Positions 1 to 7,516 of a stretch of DNA of 23,123 bases are shown in pieces. The position numbers and the translations under genes are program-made. Position 1 is the first letter of the stretch. Every line of letters starts with the position of its first letter. The notes below the pieces were generated by a model that had not been told where the DNA came from, searched no databases, and saw only the letters and a list, made by a program, of their open reading frames with translations. Source of the DNA: Faecalicatena sp. (lineage in GTDB: Bacteria; Bacillota; Clostridia; Lachnospirales; Lachnospiraceae); assembly GCA_009774255.1 (NCBI GenBank), contig VSNK01000049.1:1-23123 (forward strand). The letters are read 5' to 3'.

Positions 1-55
1 CCTATATGGCAATATCTTTTATATGCCCTTCCTTGCTAAAAACTCCCCTCGTAGC

Positions 56-235
56 TTACGATTTTTTCTCTGAACCGTTTTCAATGGACAATTCTTCGTC
101 TTTCGGTCTGTGCCCGTTCCTGTACTCGTAGAGAGGGCAGTTTTTCACAGGACACAAACGAACCTCTTTAAACTGTCCGCTACTACATTCAAGACATTTC
201 GCCCGGATTGCCTTGATCGGCGTTAGTTTTGCCAT
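56..235 (-). CDS. Small Cys-rich mobile-element protein, 59 aa
   Basis: The product is 59 residues, starting MAKLTPIKAIRAKCLECSSG. Four cysteines (C14, C17, C28, C33) in a CxxC...C...C arrangement suggest a small zinc-binding fold. Proteins like this recur, as I remember them, in phages and integrated elements of Firmicutes, with no function known to me. The start is supported by GAGGTGA just upstream, which lies inside the end of the preceding gene; the stop of that gene is only four bases before this ATG, so the two are probably translationally coupled. The tail is hydrophilic and charged (KDEELSIENGSEKKS). The reading of a real gene rests on the ribosome binding site, the tight spacing and the cysteine pattern; function is unassigned. 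Confidence 0.75.
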   Translation of the reverse strand: MAKLTPIKAIRAKCLECSSGQFKEVRLCPVKNCPLYEYRNGHRPKDEELSIENGSEKKS

Positions 236-239
236 GTTC

Positions 240-569
240 TCACCTCATTCTTGTTTTCCTGCTTTCTTCAAGTTCCCTTAATCGGCTTTCATATTCCGCT
301 TGTGCGTCCTGCCGCTTTATTACCATGCTTTCAACTATGGACGTGAAATCATGCTCCCGGTATGACTTCAGGCCGCCCCGGTATGCCCCTGCTTCAGCAA
401 TATCAAACTTTTCCAATAGTTCGCGCCTTGCCTTTCCCATGCGCAGCCTACGCAATCCTTTTTCTTTTATCTGTCGCACCCTGCCTAATGAAATACCCTG
501 TTCTTTGGCAATTTTCGGCATAGACTTGCCATTGATGAAATATTCCCGGATAATCTGATTCTCTCTCAT
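240..569 (-). CDS. Sigma-70 region 4-like helix-turn-helix protein
   Basis: This 109-residue protein begins with a helix-turn-helix resembling sigma factor region 4: residues ~18-45 include the stretch SMPKIAKEQGISLGRVRQIK, matching the 'A...GIS..RVRQI...L..LR' pattern used for -35 recognition. No region 2 is present, so it is not a complete sigma factor. The C-terminal half is charged and probably helical. Such stand-alone proteins are common in phages and conjugative elements, where they act as late-gene or transfer regulators; that role here is inference. An in-frame TAA lies one codon before the GAA preceding the ATG, which limits how far upstream the start can be. It is followed four bases later by the Cys-rich gene, suggesting one transcript running toward the left edge. 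Confidence 0.7.
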   Translation of the reverse strand: MRENQIIREYFINGKSMPKIAKEQGISLGRVRQIKEKGLRRLRMGKARRELLEKFDIAEAGAYRGGLKSYREHDFTSIVESMVIKRQDAQAEYESRLRELEESRKTRMR

Positions 570-721
570 TTCTTACTTGCTTACTCACCCACTTACTCCC
601 CCTTGTTCAATGACTGTAAAGCTAAGTGGGGGAATAAATAGAATCCTTGATTGGTGTAAACATTTTTTGTACTTCCATAAAATAAAATCAAACATTGAGT
701 AAAGTTTGTGTAAATTGTCTC
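570..721. other. AT-rich gap between mobile-element gene and broken vapC
   Basis: No gene was recognised here. The stretch is AT-rich and includes three TTACT words at 8-10 base spacing (about 574-597) and two GTGTAAA words about 55 bases apart. It presumably contains the promoter of the leftward sigma-like gene, but no convincing -35/-10 pair was found. The end of the inserted or rearranged DNA lies close to the right of this gap, near 765. Confidence 0.4.
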
Positions 722-871
722 TTATGCTACCGATAAGCATTGATTTTCCGCCGTTTTTAAGTGATTAATCCCCATCTCATCAGGGTCGTGCTTCAAAAAA
801 TTCTTGATCACTGCCTCCGGCTTCTGTTTGATCGTATAAATACAAATATTCGTATCCAGCATATATTTCAT
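722..871 (-). pseudogene. vapC: Truncated vapC toxin (PIN domain N-terminus only)
   Basis: The open frame of 49 residues begins MKYMLDTNICIYTIK, the typical start of a VapC PIN-domain ribonuclease, including the first catalytic aspartate D6. VapC toxins are normally about 130 residues with further acidic residues downstream. Family resemblance continues to about residue 35 (DPDEMGI) and then stops: the remaining residues NHLKTAENQCLSVA and the TAA are unrelated to VapC and read into AT-rich DNA of the adjoining mobile-element region. The ATG overlaps the vapB stop as ATGA, the usual coupling of this operon. With three of the acidic active-site residues missing, the product should be inactive. 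The junction near 765 therefore marks an insertion or deletion end point. Confidence 0.8.
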
Positions 872-1098
872 AACAATTCACGCTCCTGCACAGCAGGCTG
901 TTCCCGTCCGTTGGACATAAAATCATCCGAAAAAAGCTCAAAGCTGCTCAGAAATCCGGACCACTTGTTGTCCTTTGGCATCAGAATGACAATATCCCCC
1001 ATCTTGCTGACCGCCACTTCATTCCCGGAAAACCGACACTCCTTTGGCAATCGAACCGCCTGGCTCCTGCCATTCTCAAATAACTTCGCAGTCATCAT
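868..1098 (-). CDS. vapB: VapB-type antitoxin (AbrB/SpoVT fold)
   Basis: A 76-residue protein starting MMTAKLFENGRSQAVRLPKE, the standard N-terminal swapped-hairpin DNA-binding motif of VapB/VagC antitoxins; the C-terminal half would wrap VapC. The start at 1098 is chosen because AAGGAGGT sits nine bases upstream; a longer frame to 1164 runs through the promoter and operator and is rejected. A second ATG follows immediately at 1095. The stop overlaps the toxin ATG by four bases. Together with VapC, this family represses its own promoter, and the palindrome at 1122-1145 fits that. Because the toxin is truncated, this antitoxin is probably an orphan that may still bind its operator or neutralise related toxins elsewhere (inference). 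Confidence 0.85.
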   Translation of the reverse strand: MMTAKLFENGRSQAVRLPKECRFSGNEVAVSKMGDIVILMPKDNKWSGFLSSFELFSDDFMSNGREQPAVQERELL

Positions 1099-1121
1099 AG
1101 CAATGTACCTCCTTATGCTCT

Positions 1122-1151
1122 TAATATATATCATGATATATATTATGTGAA
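1122..1151 (-). promoter_or_regulatory. vapB promoter with overlapping palindromic operator
   Basis: On the minus strand TTCACA (1151-1146) and TATATT (1128-1123) are separated by exactly 17 bases. The spacer and -10 together form a perfect 24-bp palindrome (1122-1145) with arms TAATATATATCA / TGATATATATTA. An operator placed over the promoter like this would block RNA polymerase, consistent with the known autorepression of VapBC operons. It is 24 bases upstream of the vapB ATG. Confidence 0.7.
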
Positions 1152-1165
1152 GGGGCACAGGCATA

Positions 1166-1207
1166 GATACCCGCCCTATCTCTGTATTGGTTACAGTTCA
1201 CTGGCCA
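1166..1207. repeat. Probable relic of the GTTACAGTTC three-hairpin repeat
   Basis: Bases 1166-1190 match 21 of 25 positions of the internal part of the copy at 21046 (the GATGCCCGCCCC...TGTATTGG segment), and are followed directly by GGTTACAGTTCACTGGCCA, one half of the terminal hairpin seen in the complete copies. The parts are in an order not found in complete copies and the other arm is missing, so it would be a rearranged remnant. Short length makes this tentative. Confidence 0.45.
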
Positions 1208-1349
1208 TCCTTTTTTAATATTACGCAAGCAGGATTTACAATAGCCTTTTGCTTATGGTATGATATGAATTGCGCTGATGCGCAAGCAGGTTATCAAATT
1301 ACTGACGAAAATTGGTGACAAATTATAATATGGGTGAACCTGCTCTGCC

Positions 1350-1379
1350 TTGGTTTTACTCCTTTCTTCAAGGTATAAT
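1350..1379 (+). promoter_or_regulatory. Likely sigma-A promoter of the PfkB kinase gene
   Basis: TTGGTT (1350-1355) and a consensus TATAAT (1374-1379) are separated by 18 bases, giving a start of transcription near 1386. A second candidate lies further upstream (TTTACA 1235-1240 and TATGAT 1259-1264, 18-base spacer), followed by the hairpin TTGCGC-TGAT-GCGCAA (1270-1285). The 10-base word CGCAAGCAGG occurs at 1224 and 1281. Confidence 0.5.
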
Positions 1380-1401
1380 AGGATGATACTTTACAGTAAA
1401 G

Positions 1402-2367
1402 ATGAAAAGAAAGAATGATTTTATGGAACACAACACAGATTTTATTATTATAGGAGCCTCCATTCTGGATGTCCTGGCGCAGCCCGTCACGGCTGAGGTA
1501 TTTGAGACAGGCTCGGTTCCTGCCAGGCATATTGCCCTGCATACCGGCGGGGATGCGCTCAACGAAGCCACCGTGCTCTCCTCCCTGGGCGCTTCTGTCC
1601 GCCTGGTCAGCAAAATGGGGGCGGATTATGCCGGAGATTACATTCGAAAGCATTGCCAGCGCGCAGGCATGGATGTGTCCTTTCTACGGCAGGATGCCGC
1701 TCTTGAGACCGGTGTGAACCTGGTCCTGGTCGATGATTCCGGAGAGCGGCATTTCATCACTTCGCAGAATGGAAGCCTGCGCAAATTATATCCCGCGGAT
1801 ATATCTGATACTTCCCTGTCAGGAGGACGGTATCTTTGTTTTGCCAGTATTTTTGTATTTCCCGCCTTTGATGACCATGCCTTAAGTGAATTATTTTCCC
1901 TGGCTAAAGATAAGGGGCTGGTTCTCTGCGCGGATATGACCAAACCAAAGTGCGGGGAGACTCCGGAACATTTGAAAACCAGCCTGCCCCTGTTGGACTA
2001 TATTTTCCCAAACTACGAAGAGGCACGCCTTTTTACCGGGTTTACGGATTGGGATCGAATTGCGGATACTTTTCTCGGATATGGGGTTGGATGCGTTGTT
2101 TTAAAAGCTGGCTCCAAAGGATGCTTTATAAAAAACAGGAGAGAACGGCACTGGATTCCGGCCTATCCACATGCCTGCTGTCTGGATACTACCGGAGCCG
2201 GCGATACCTTTACCGCCTGTTTTCTCGATGCGCTAAACCAAGGAATGACACTGCCCGATTGCGGAAGATTTGCGAATGCGGGTGCTTCTGTGTGCATCGA
2301 GCGGCTGGGTGCGACAGGCGGCATTGAGAGTAGAGAACAGGTCATGACACGATATTGGGAAATATAG
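1402..2367 (+). CDS. PfkB/ribokinase-family carbohydrate kinase
   Basis: This 321-residue protein carries both PfkB-family signatures: HTGGDALNEATVLSSLGA (GGDALN at 49-54), which binds sugar, and DTTGAGDTFTACFLDAL (262-278) with the anion hole GAG and catalytic base D268. Length and order match ribokinase-like enzymes that phosphorylate a sugar, nucleoside or similar alcohol with ATP in the cytoplasm; the substrate cannot be read from sequence. Start choice is open: neither ATG has a clear Shine-Dalgarno. The ATG at 1423 (MEHNTDFIIIGASILDVLA) matches the usual family N-terminus and leaves a more plausible leader after the 1374-1379 -10 box, while 1402 leaves about 16 bases. No transport gene lies beside it; the next gene, a sensor kinase, has its own promoter. 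Confidence 0.85.
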   Translation: MKRKNDFMEHNTDFIIIGASILDVLAQPVTAEVFETGSVPARHIALHTGGDALNEATVLSSLGASVRLVSKMGADYAGDYIRKHCQRAGMDVSFLRQDAALETGVNLVLVDDSGERHFITSQNGSLRKLYPADISDTSLSGGRYLCFASIFVFPAFDDHALSELFSLAKDKGLVLCADMTKPKCGETPEHLKTSLPLLDYIFPNYEEARLFTGFTDWDRIADTFLGYGVGCVVLKAGSKGCFIKNRRERHWIPAYPHACCLDTTGAGDTFTACFLDALNQGMTLPDCGRFANAGASVCIERLGATGGIESREQVMTRYWEI

Positions 2368-2369
2368 AA

Positions 2370-2398
2370 TTGTATTTTTCGGAAAACAATGCTAAAAT
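2370..2398 (+). promoter_or_regulatory. Promoter of the hybrid histidine kinase gene
   Basis: TTGTAT (2370-2375) and TAAAAT (2393-2398) are separated by 17 bases, directly after the stop of the PfkB gene. The expected transcript start near 2405 lies past the first in-frame ATG (2389), which supports translation from 2431 where AGGAGG is correctly spaced. Confidence 0.6.
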
Positions 2399-2430
2399 AT
2401 AAAAAGTTGAATAAAGTAGGAGGAATGCAG

Positions 2431-5400
2431 ATGTATCATTGTCATATTCATTTCTATTTTACAGGTAATCCCTGCAATATATTTGAAGCCATGAAAAAGA
2501 TGTCTCCGCCTGAACATTTTTCTTACGAATTTTCACACAGCGGCATTCCCCAGGAAAACGCCGCCGCAGAGGCGGATGTGATCTTTGCCAACCTACAGGG
2601 GGCGGACGCAAGTTCCACCGTACATATGCTTGCCTCATCCAAGAGGAAAGAGGCCGAGTTGATCCTGCTTGCAGAGCAGAACCAGCTTTGTTCCTGCGAA
2701 AACGCCCTGTCGGAAATCCGGGATATCTGGCCAATGCCTATGTCAGAAGCAGTAATGAATTTTCGTCTTCTAAAATGGCAGGAGGATTATAAAGCAGGCA
2801 AAGATTTCTGGGAAGTCAATCATTTTCTGGATGCTGCGCTCAACAGCAGCCCGAATCTGGTCTGGTATAAGACGAAAGACGGCATTCACGAGAAGGTCAA
2901 TGAAAGCTTTTGTCAGACAGTACATAAGACAAAGGAGCAGGTGGAAGGCCGGCGCCACGCATATGTGTGGGATGTGGAGCAGGATGATCCCGCATGTATC
3001 GAATCGGAATGCGAAGTCATGCTCAGCCGAAAGTGCTGCGTATCGCAAGAGAATATTGAGACACGAGACGGCCTTAAGCATCTCACCACATATAAATCAC
3101 CTCTGTACGATCTGGACGGAAGTGTCATGGGCACCGTCGGGCTCGGAATTGATATCACACGGGAGCGTAACTACGAGCAGGAGGTTCTGAAAAGGGATCA
3201 GTTGCTGCAAACGATTTTCAGCACCACGGAATGCGGCGTCATGTGCCATACCACGGACGGCTCACAGATTCTCAGCATCAATCAGGCAGCCCTGAAGATC
3301 ATGGGATATCAATCCCAGCAAGAGCTGTTGGATAATGGATTTGACATGATTGCCGGATCTGTTGTAGCTGAGGACCGGCCGAAGCTTCTGGATACGATCA
3401 GGGCGCTGAAAAAGGTTGGAGACAATGCCACCGTAGAATACCGGGTACAGCACAGCAGCGGGAAGATTCTGCATATCATGGGCAATATCAAGCTTTTGGA
3501 ACGGAACGGTACGCTGTTTTACCAGCGTTTTCTCCTTGACTGCACAGCCCAGAAGATCCAGGAGAAAAAAGAGTGGGAAAAAAAGGATCTGGAAATTGAA
3601 TATCAGGAAAAGCTGTTTGACATCTTTTCCACCTATCTGTCAAGCAACACTGACGACGTATATATGATGCTGAATAACGATGCGCATGCCGTAGAATACG
3701 TCAGCCCCAATGTGGAACGTGTTCTGGGTGTTTCCAGGGATGAGCTGGCGAAAGATTTGAGGAAGTTCGGCCATGCCAAATATCTGACCGGAAGTCCCTT
3801 CAGCTATGATGACCTGAAGAAACTGGAGCCTGGCTCCGAATCCATGAAAATGGAAACGGAACGAATCAATCCGAGAACCGGCGAGCGAAAATACTTTCGT
3901 GAAAGTGTATATTGCGTGACAATACAAAACGCAAAGAAACTAATCGTCTATATCTCTGACAGGACGCGGGAGCGCAAGATTCAGGATGCCCTCGTGGAAG
4001 CGCTGGATATGGCAAAGGTCGCGAACAAAGCAAAAAGTTCTTTCCTAAGCAGTGTCAGCCATGATATCCGCACCCCTATGAATGCGATTATGGGATTGAC
4101 GGAGCTGCTCAAGGATGACGCGGACGACCCGGCGCAGGTGATAGAATATACCCAGAAAATCCATGCCGCAAGCCAGCATCTGCTGGGGCTGATCAACGAT
4201 GTACTGGATATGAACAAGATTGAGAGCGGCAATACCACTCTGAATATTTCTCAGTTCAGCCTGGCTGAGGTTATTGACGATCTGAATACGATCATCCGTC
4301 CCCAGACAAAGGCGAAAAAGCAGACATTTGAGATCTACACCGCCGCACTCACATTTGAAGAGCTGCTTGGAGATAAGCTGAGGATCAACCAGATCTTGAT
4401 TAATATCCTCTCCAATGCCGTGAAATATACCCAGAGCGGCGGAAGAATCATCATGAAGGTTGAGGAACTTCCCCAGGTAAATGAAAATTACAGCCAGATA
4501 CAGTTTACGATCAGCGACAATGGAATGGGGATGTCCGAGGAATATTTAAGTAAGATCTTCAATCCCTTTTCGAGAGAAAACTCTTCCGCCATCAACAAGA
4601 TCCAGGGCACAGGGCTTGGTATGGCGATTACCAAGAGCCTGGTGGAATTGATGAACGGCAGCATCCAGGTACAAAGCAAGCTTGGAGAAGGCAGCACTTT
4701 TACCTTAAAGCTGGAATTGCGCATACAGGATCAGGCACATGGCGAGGATTGGAACTTCTGGCGAAAGAACGGGATTTCCCGCATGCTCGTGGTGGATGAC
4801 GAGGAAGATATCTGTAAAAATATCATCCATACAATGTCCGGAACCGGCGTCATCACACAATTTGCCACAGATGGACCGATGGCTGTGGATATGGTTTGCC
4901 GTGCCCGTGAGAATAAACGTCCCTATGACCTCATTCTGTTGGATTGGAAAATGCCCGGGATGGACGGCATGGAGACGGCCCGGCAGGTAAGGGATCATTA
5001 TAAGGACGATATTCCGATCATGATCTTCACCGCTCATGACTGGGAAGAGATCAAAGAGGAAGCTCTTGGAATCGGTATCAGTCATTTTCTGCTCAAGCCG
5101 TTTTTTATGAGTAATTTCAAGGAAGCCGTACTCCGCATTATGGGCAATCGCTCCAAGGTTCTTCCGCAGGTGGGTGAGACTGACTTAAAGGGTAAGCATA
5201 TCCTCGTGGTGGATGATATTGAGATCAACCGGATGATTCTTATGAAGATTCTGAACAAACTGGGGGCAACCTGCGATTCTGCGGAAAATGGACAGGAAGC
5301 GATACAAAAATTTGAACAGTCAAAGCCGGGGGCATACGATATTATTTTTATGGACATCCAGATGCCTGTCATGGATGGATATCATGCGACAAGGGCAATC

Positions 5401-5583
5401 CGCGCCAGTTCTCATCCTTCGGCAAAGCAGGTATCCATCATCGCCATGACAGCAAATGCCTTTAATGACGATGTAACTGAGGCTCTGGAATCAGGAATGG
5501 ATGCTCACATTGCAAAACCGGTGGTGGTTGATCAACTGAAGGCCACCGTCAGTGAAGTGCTACACCATAAAAAGGAATTATAA
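2431..5583 (+). CDS. Hybrid sensor histidine kinase with PAS domains and two receivers
   Basis: A 1050-residue protein. The start at 2431 has AGGAGG seven bases upstream; the longer frame from 2389 begins inside the promoter. Order: residues ~1-110, a receiver-like fold with no clear phosphoacceptor; ~125-250 and ~260-375, PAS domains; ~390-515, a further PAS-like segment; HisKA with SHDIRTPMNAIMGL (phosphorylated H544); an ATPase domain with NILSNAVKYTQ, DNGMGM and GTGLGMAI; receiver 1 (LILLDWKMPGMDG, D838); receiver 2 (IIFMDIQMPVMDG, D975, lysine in IAKPV). No membrane segment is evident, so it should sense a cytoplasmic signal. There is no Hpt or DNA-binding output domain, so a separate phosphotransfer partner is expected. 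The N-terminal module recurs in Lachnospiraceae sensor proteins by my recollection; its ligand is unknown. Confidence 0.9.
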   Translation: MYHCHIHFYFTGNPCNIFEAMKKMSPPEHFSYEFSHSGIPQENAAAEADVIFANLQGADASSTVHMLASSKRKEAELILLAEQNQLCSCENALSEIRDIWPMPMSEAVMNFRLLKWQEDYKAGKDFWEVNHFLDAALNSSPNLVWYKTKDGIHEKVNESFCQTVHKTKEQVEGRRHAYVWDVEQDDPACIESECEVMLSRKCCVSQENIETRDGLKHLTTYKSPLYDLDGSVMGTVGLGIDITRERNYEQEVLKRDQLLQTIFSTTECGVMCHTTDGSQILSINQAALKIMGYQSQQELLDNGFDMIAGSVVAEDRPKLLDTIRALKKVGDNATVEYRVQHSSGKILHIMGNIKLLERNGTLFYQRFLLDCTAQKIQEKKEWEKKDLEIEYQEKLFDIFSTYLSSNTDDVYMMLNNDAHAVEYVSPNVERVLGVSRDELAKDLRKFGHAKYLTGSPFSYDDLKKLEPGSESMKMETERINPRTGERKYFRESVYCVTIQNAKKLIVYISDRTRERKIQDALVEALDMAKVANKAKSSFLSSVSHDIRTPMNAIMGLTELLKDDADDPAQVIEYTQKIHAASQHLLGLINDVLDMNKIESGNTTLNISQFSLAEVIDDLNTIIRPQTKAKKQTFEIYTAALTFEELLGDKLRINQILINILSNAVKYTQSGGRIIMKVEELPQVNENYSQIQFTISDNGMGMSEEYLSKIFNPFSRENSSAINKIQGTGLGMAITKSLVELMNGSIQVQSKLGEGSTFTLKLELRIQDQAHGEDWNFWRKNGISRMLVVDDEEDICKNIIHTMSGTGVITQFATDGPMAVDMVCRARENKRPYDLILLDWKMPGMDGMETARQVRDHYKDDIPIMIFTAHDWEEIKEEALGIGISHFLLKPFFMSNFKEAVLRIMGNRSKVLPQVGETDLKGKHILVVDDIEINRMILMKILNKLGATCDSAENGQEAIQKFEQSKPGAYDIIFMDIQMPVMDGYHATRAIRASSHPSAKQVSIIAMTANAFNDDVTEALESGMDAHIAKPVVVDQLKATVSEVLHHKKEL

Positions 5584-5611
5584 AAACTGCAAAGAGATTC
5601 ATAAGAACAAA

Positions 5612-5681
5612 GAGTTTCGCTTGCGAAACTCGCGCCTGCGGCGGTCGCATAGCGACATCTACCTCGTACGCCGCAGTGCGC
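5612..5681. repeat. Compound hairpin element downstream of sensor kinase
   Basis: Two adjacent structures are visible. First, GAGTTTCGC-TT-GCGAAACTC (5612-5631) is a perfect nine-pair hairpin. Second, 5632-5681 pairs GCGC and GCGGCG on the left with CGCCGC and GCGC on the right, and encloses GTCGC-ATA-GCGAC (5644-5656). It resembles a G+C-rich palindromic repeat unit rather than a simple terminator, since no T tract follows. Only this copy is in the window. Confidence 0.55.
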
Positions 5682-5696
5682 ATCCCCCGGAGAGTT

Positions 5697-5737
5697 TTAT
5701 TCTATAGGAAAATTCGGAGAAGTTTCCTATAGAATAA
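5697..5737. terminator. AT-rich hairpin between convergent genes
   Basis: TTCTATAGGAAA (5700-5711) pairs with TTTCCTATAGAA (5723-5734), extended by outer A-T pairs to 5697-5737, with an 11-base loop. It lies in the convergent gap and may end transcription or be a further repeat unit; there is no strong T tract. Confidence 0.4.
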
Positions 5738-5740
5738 TAA

Positions 5741-5768
5741 AAAAGTGTGCGTCCTGACGCACACTTTT
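5741..5768. terminator. Bidirectional intrinsic terminator
   Basis: AAAAGTGTGCGTC (5741-5753) and GACGCACACTTTT (5756-5768) form a perfect 13-pair stem with a CT loop. The minus-strand side runs on into TTTTTTATTATT, a good U tract for the hexosaminidase gene whose stop codon touches the stem; the plus side ends in a shorter TTTTCT and can serve the sensor kinase. Confidence 0.85.
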
Positions 5769-7304
5769 CTAGAGTAAAAAACGTGACTTAAGCTTCTTCT
5801 GAAAATCCTCTCCCGCCTCTGACGTGTCTGCCAGTTCCTCCTGTTCGTCCTCCGGAGGCTTTGCATGCATTGCTGCCATGAACCTGGAAGCCTCCTGCTG
5901 CCTCTTCTGCCCTTCGGGGTTCCAATCCTCATAAGGTGTGACGTGAATTCCTCTTTTTTCCATTTCTTTCATTTCTTCCCTTAATCTGGCCTCAAACTCT
6001 TCATAGTCTCCCGCACCGAACCAGGCCAGTTCCGCCACAACATATAACCGTGGGAAAATACGCTTTTCCAGTTCCTCATCCGCAGTGATCTGTTCCGTCC
6101 AGACACAGGTCTCATATCCAAGCGGAGCATTGTCTGCGTTATATGCACAGCTTCCCAGATCAATCTGATTTTCATACATCTTTTTCACGGAAGTCATGGC
6201 ATGGGGATAGTCAAGGTACAATTCAAACATATCCGAATAGATCCACTGCCCGCCCTGAGCAATGTATTCGGCCGAAGACCTGTTATAGGCCACGGACCAG
6301 TACTGCATCTGCATATCTTCCGGCCGGATCCGGCTTTCCAGGCTGTCATTCCAGAGAATCGGACGTTTTCCATATTTCCTGAGGATTTCCGATACCCGCA
6401 CTGTAAAATAACCCTGCAGATCCTCGTAGTCTGTGATGCCCTGTTCCTTCATCTTTGCGGCACATACCGTACAGGATTTCCACTCCACCTTCGGAGCCTC
6501 ATCCCCACCGATGTGAAAACGCTCTGACGGAAACAGCGGACAGATCTCATCCAACAGTTCTTCCAGAAAGTCATATGTCTTATCCGCACCCGCACACAAA
6601 ATCCTCCGGTAGACTCCTCCTGCTTTTGCCAGTCCCCTCTTTTTGCCGCTGCAGCTATACTGCGGGTATGCCGCGAGGATACCTCTTGTATGTCCCGGCA
6701 TATCAATTTCCGGGATGATCTCCACGCCGCGTTCCCCGGCGTATGCCACCACGTCCCTGATTTCCTCCTGAGTATAATAATCGACACTTGTCTCATGAAG
6801 CTTCGGAAACCTCTTGCTCTCAATCCTCCATCCTTGATCATCCGAAAGATGCCAGTGCAGCACGTTCATTTTTGCCAGGGACATCTGTTCAATAATACGT
6901 TTTACTTCCCCCGCATCGAAAAAATGCCTTGCCACATCGAGATGCAGTCCTCTATGTGCCGTACGAGGCTCATCCGCAGCCTCTTCTGCACACGCGCAGC
7001 CATCCTGATCGATCTTCTTCAGCAATGTAGTCAATGCCCAGATAACACCCTGTTCGCCGGACGCCTCAATCCGGATCCCTTCTTTCTCAATAGAAAGCGT
7101 ATACGCTTCCTCATCCAAAACCAGATTTTTCACTATGCTGATAAATCCATCTTCTGCCGCCTCTGACCGAAATCCTCTTTCTGCCGCTCTCTCTGAAAAT
7201 GCATGGACCGCACTCTCTGAAAAGTCATTCTTCAAAGTAATCGGATTGGGGATGTGGCATACATCGTCCTTTACTTGTACATTGCCTCTGATCCGTGGTA
7301 TCAT
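5769..7304 (-). CDS. GH20 beta-N-acetylhexosaminidase, apparently cytoplasmic
   Basis: A 511-residue glycoside hydrolase family 20 enzyme, which removes terminal N-acetylglucosamine or N-acetylgalactosamine by substrate-assisted catalysis. Seen: an N-terminal GH20b-like domain (~1-110), then the barrel with RGLHLDVARHFF, LHWHLSDDQGWRIE, IPEIDMPGHTRG and the catalytic pair D268-E269 in HIGGDEAP, and a late tryptophan region (VWTEQ). The C-terminus past ~480 is a charged tail. No signal peptide or anchor is visible, so it should act on imported short amino-sugar chains from host mucin glycans, milk oligosaccharides or wall turnover (inference). The start has AAAGGA seven bases upstream, with AGGAG just before. 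It is transcribed alone and ends at a strong terminator. Confidence 0.93.
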   Translation of the reverse strand: MIPRIRGNVQVKDDVCHIPNPITLKNDFSESAVHAFSERAAERGFRSEAAEDGFISIVKNLVLDEEAYTLSIEKEGIRIEASGEQGVIWALTTLLKKIDQDGCACAEEAADEPRTAHRGLHLDVARHFFDAGEVKRIIEQMSLAKMNVLHWHLSDDQGWRIESKRFPKLHETSVDYYTQEEIRDVVAYAGERGVEIIPEIDMPGHTRGILAAYPQYSCSGKKRGLAKAGGVYRRILCAGADKTYDFLEELLDEICPLFPSERFHIGGDEAPKVEWKSCTVCAAKMKEQGITDYEDLQGYFTVRVSEILRKYGKRPILWNDSLESRIRPEDMQMQYWSVAYNRSSAEYIAQGGQWIYSDMFELYLDYPHAMTSVKKMYENQIDLGSCAYNADNAPLGYETCVWTEQITADEELEKRIFPRLYVVAELAWFGAGDYEEFEARLREEMKEMEKRGIHVTPYEDWNPEGQKRQQEASRFMAAMHAKPPEDEQEELADTSEAGEDFQKKLKSRFLL

Positions 7305-7516
7305 ATCATCGTCCTTTCTCCTGCCTGATATTTTATGATATAAACGTCAAAAGGTCGTGTGTTTCATATCTGCATGAAAAAGCATGATTTTGGAACGCAC
7401 AACATAACCATCTATACAATATACTAGCACATTCTTTCATACAAAGCAATAGCTTTTTGAACATATGTTCGTTTTTTTATTTCTTCTCATCTCTATGCTA
7501 ATTCATTTTTTCCATC
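7305..7516. other. Divergent intergenic region, hexosaminidase side
   Basis: This AT-rich stretch must hold the hexosaminidase promoter (minus strand), but no good -35/-10 pair was found; TGAAAC and TTATAT with 17 bases between them is the best weak candidate. A small inverted repeat, GCATGAAAAAGCATG, is present near 7372. No catabolite-response element was recognised. Confidence 0.35.

Noticed and set aside
1224..1290. CGCAAGCAGG direct repeats as an operator pair for the PfkB gene
   Set aside because: Only two 10-base words 57 bases apart; placement relative to the likely promoter gives no clear regulatory meaning.
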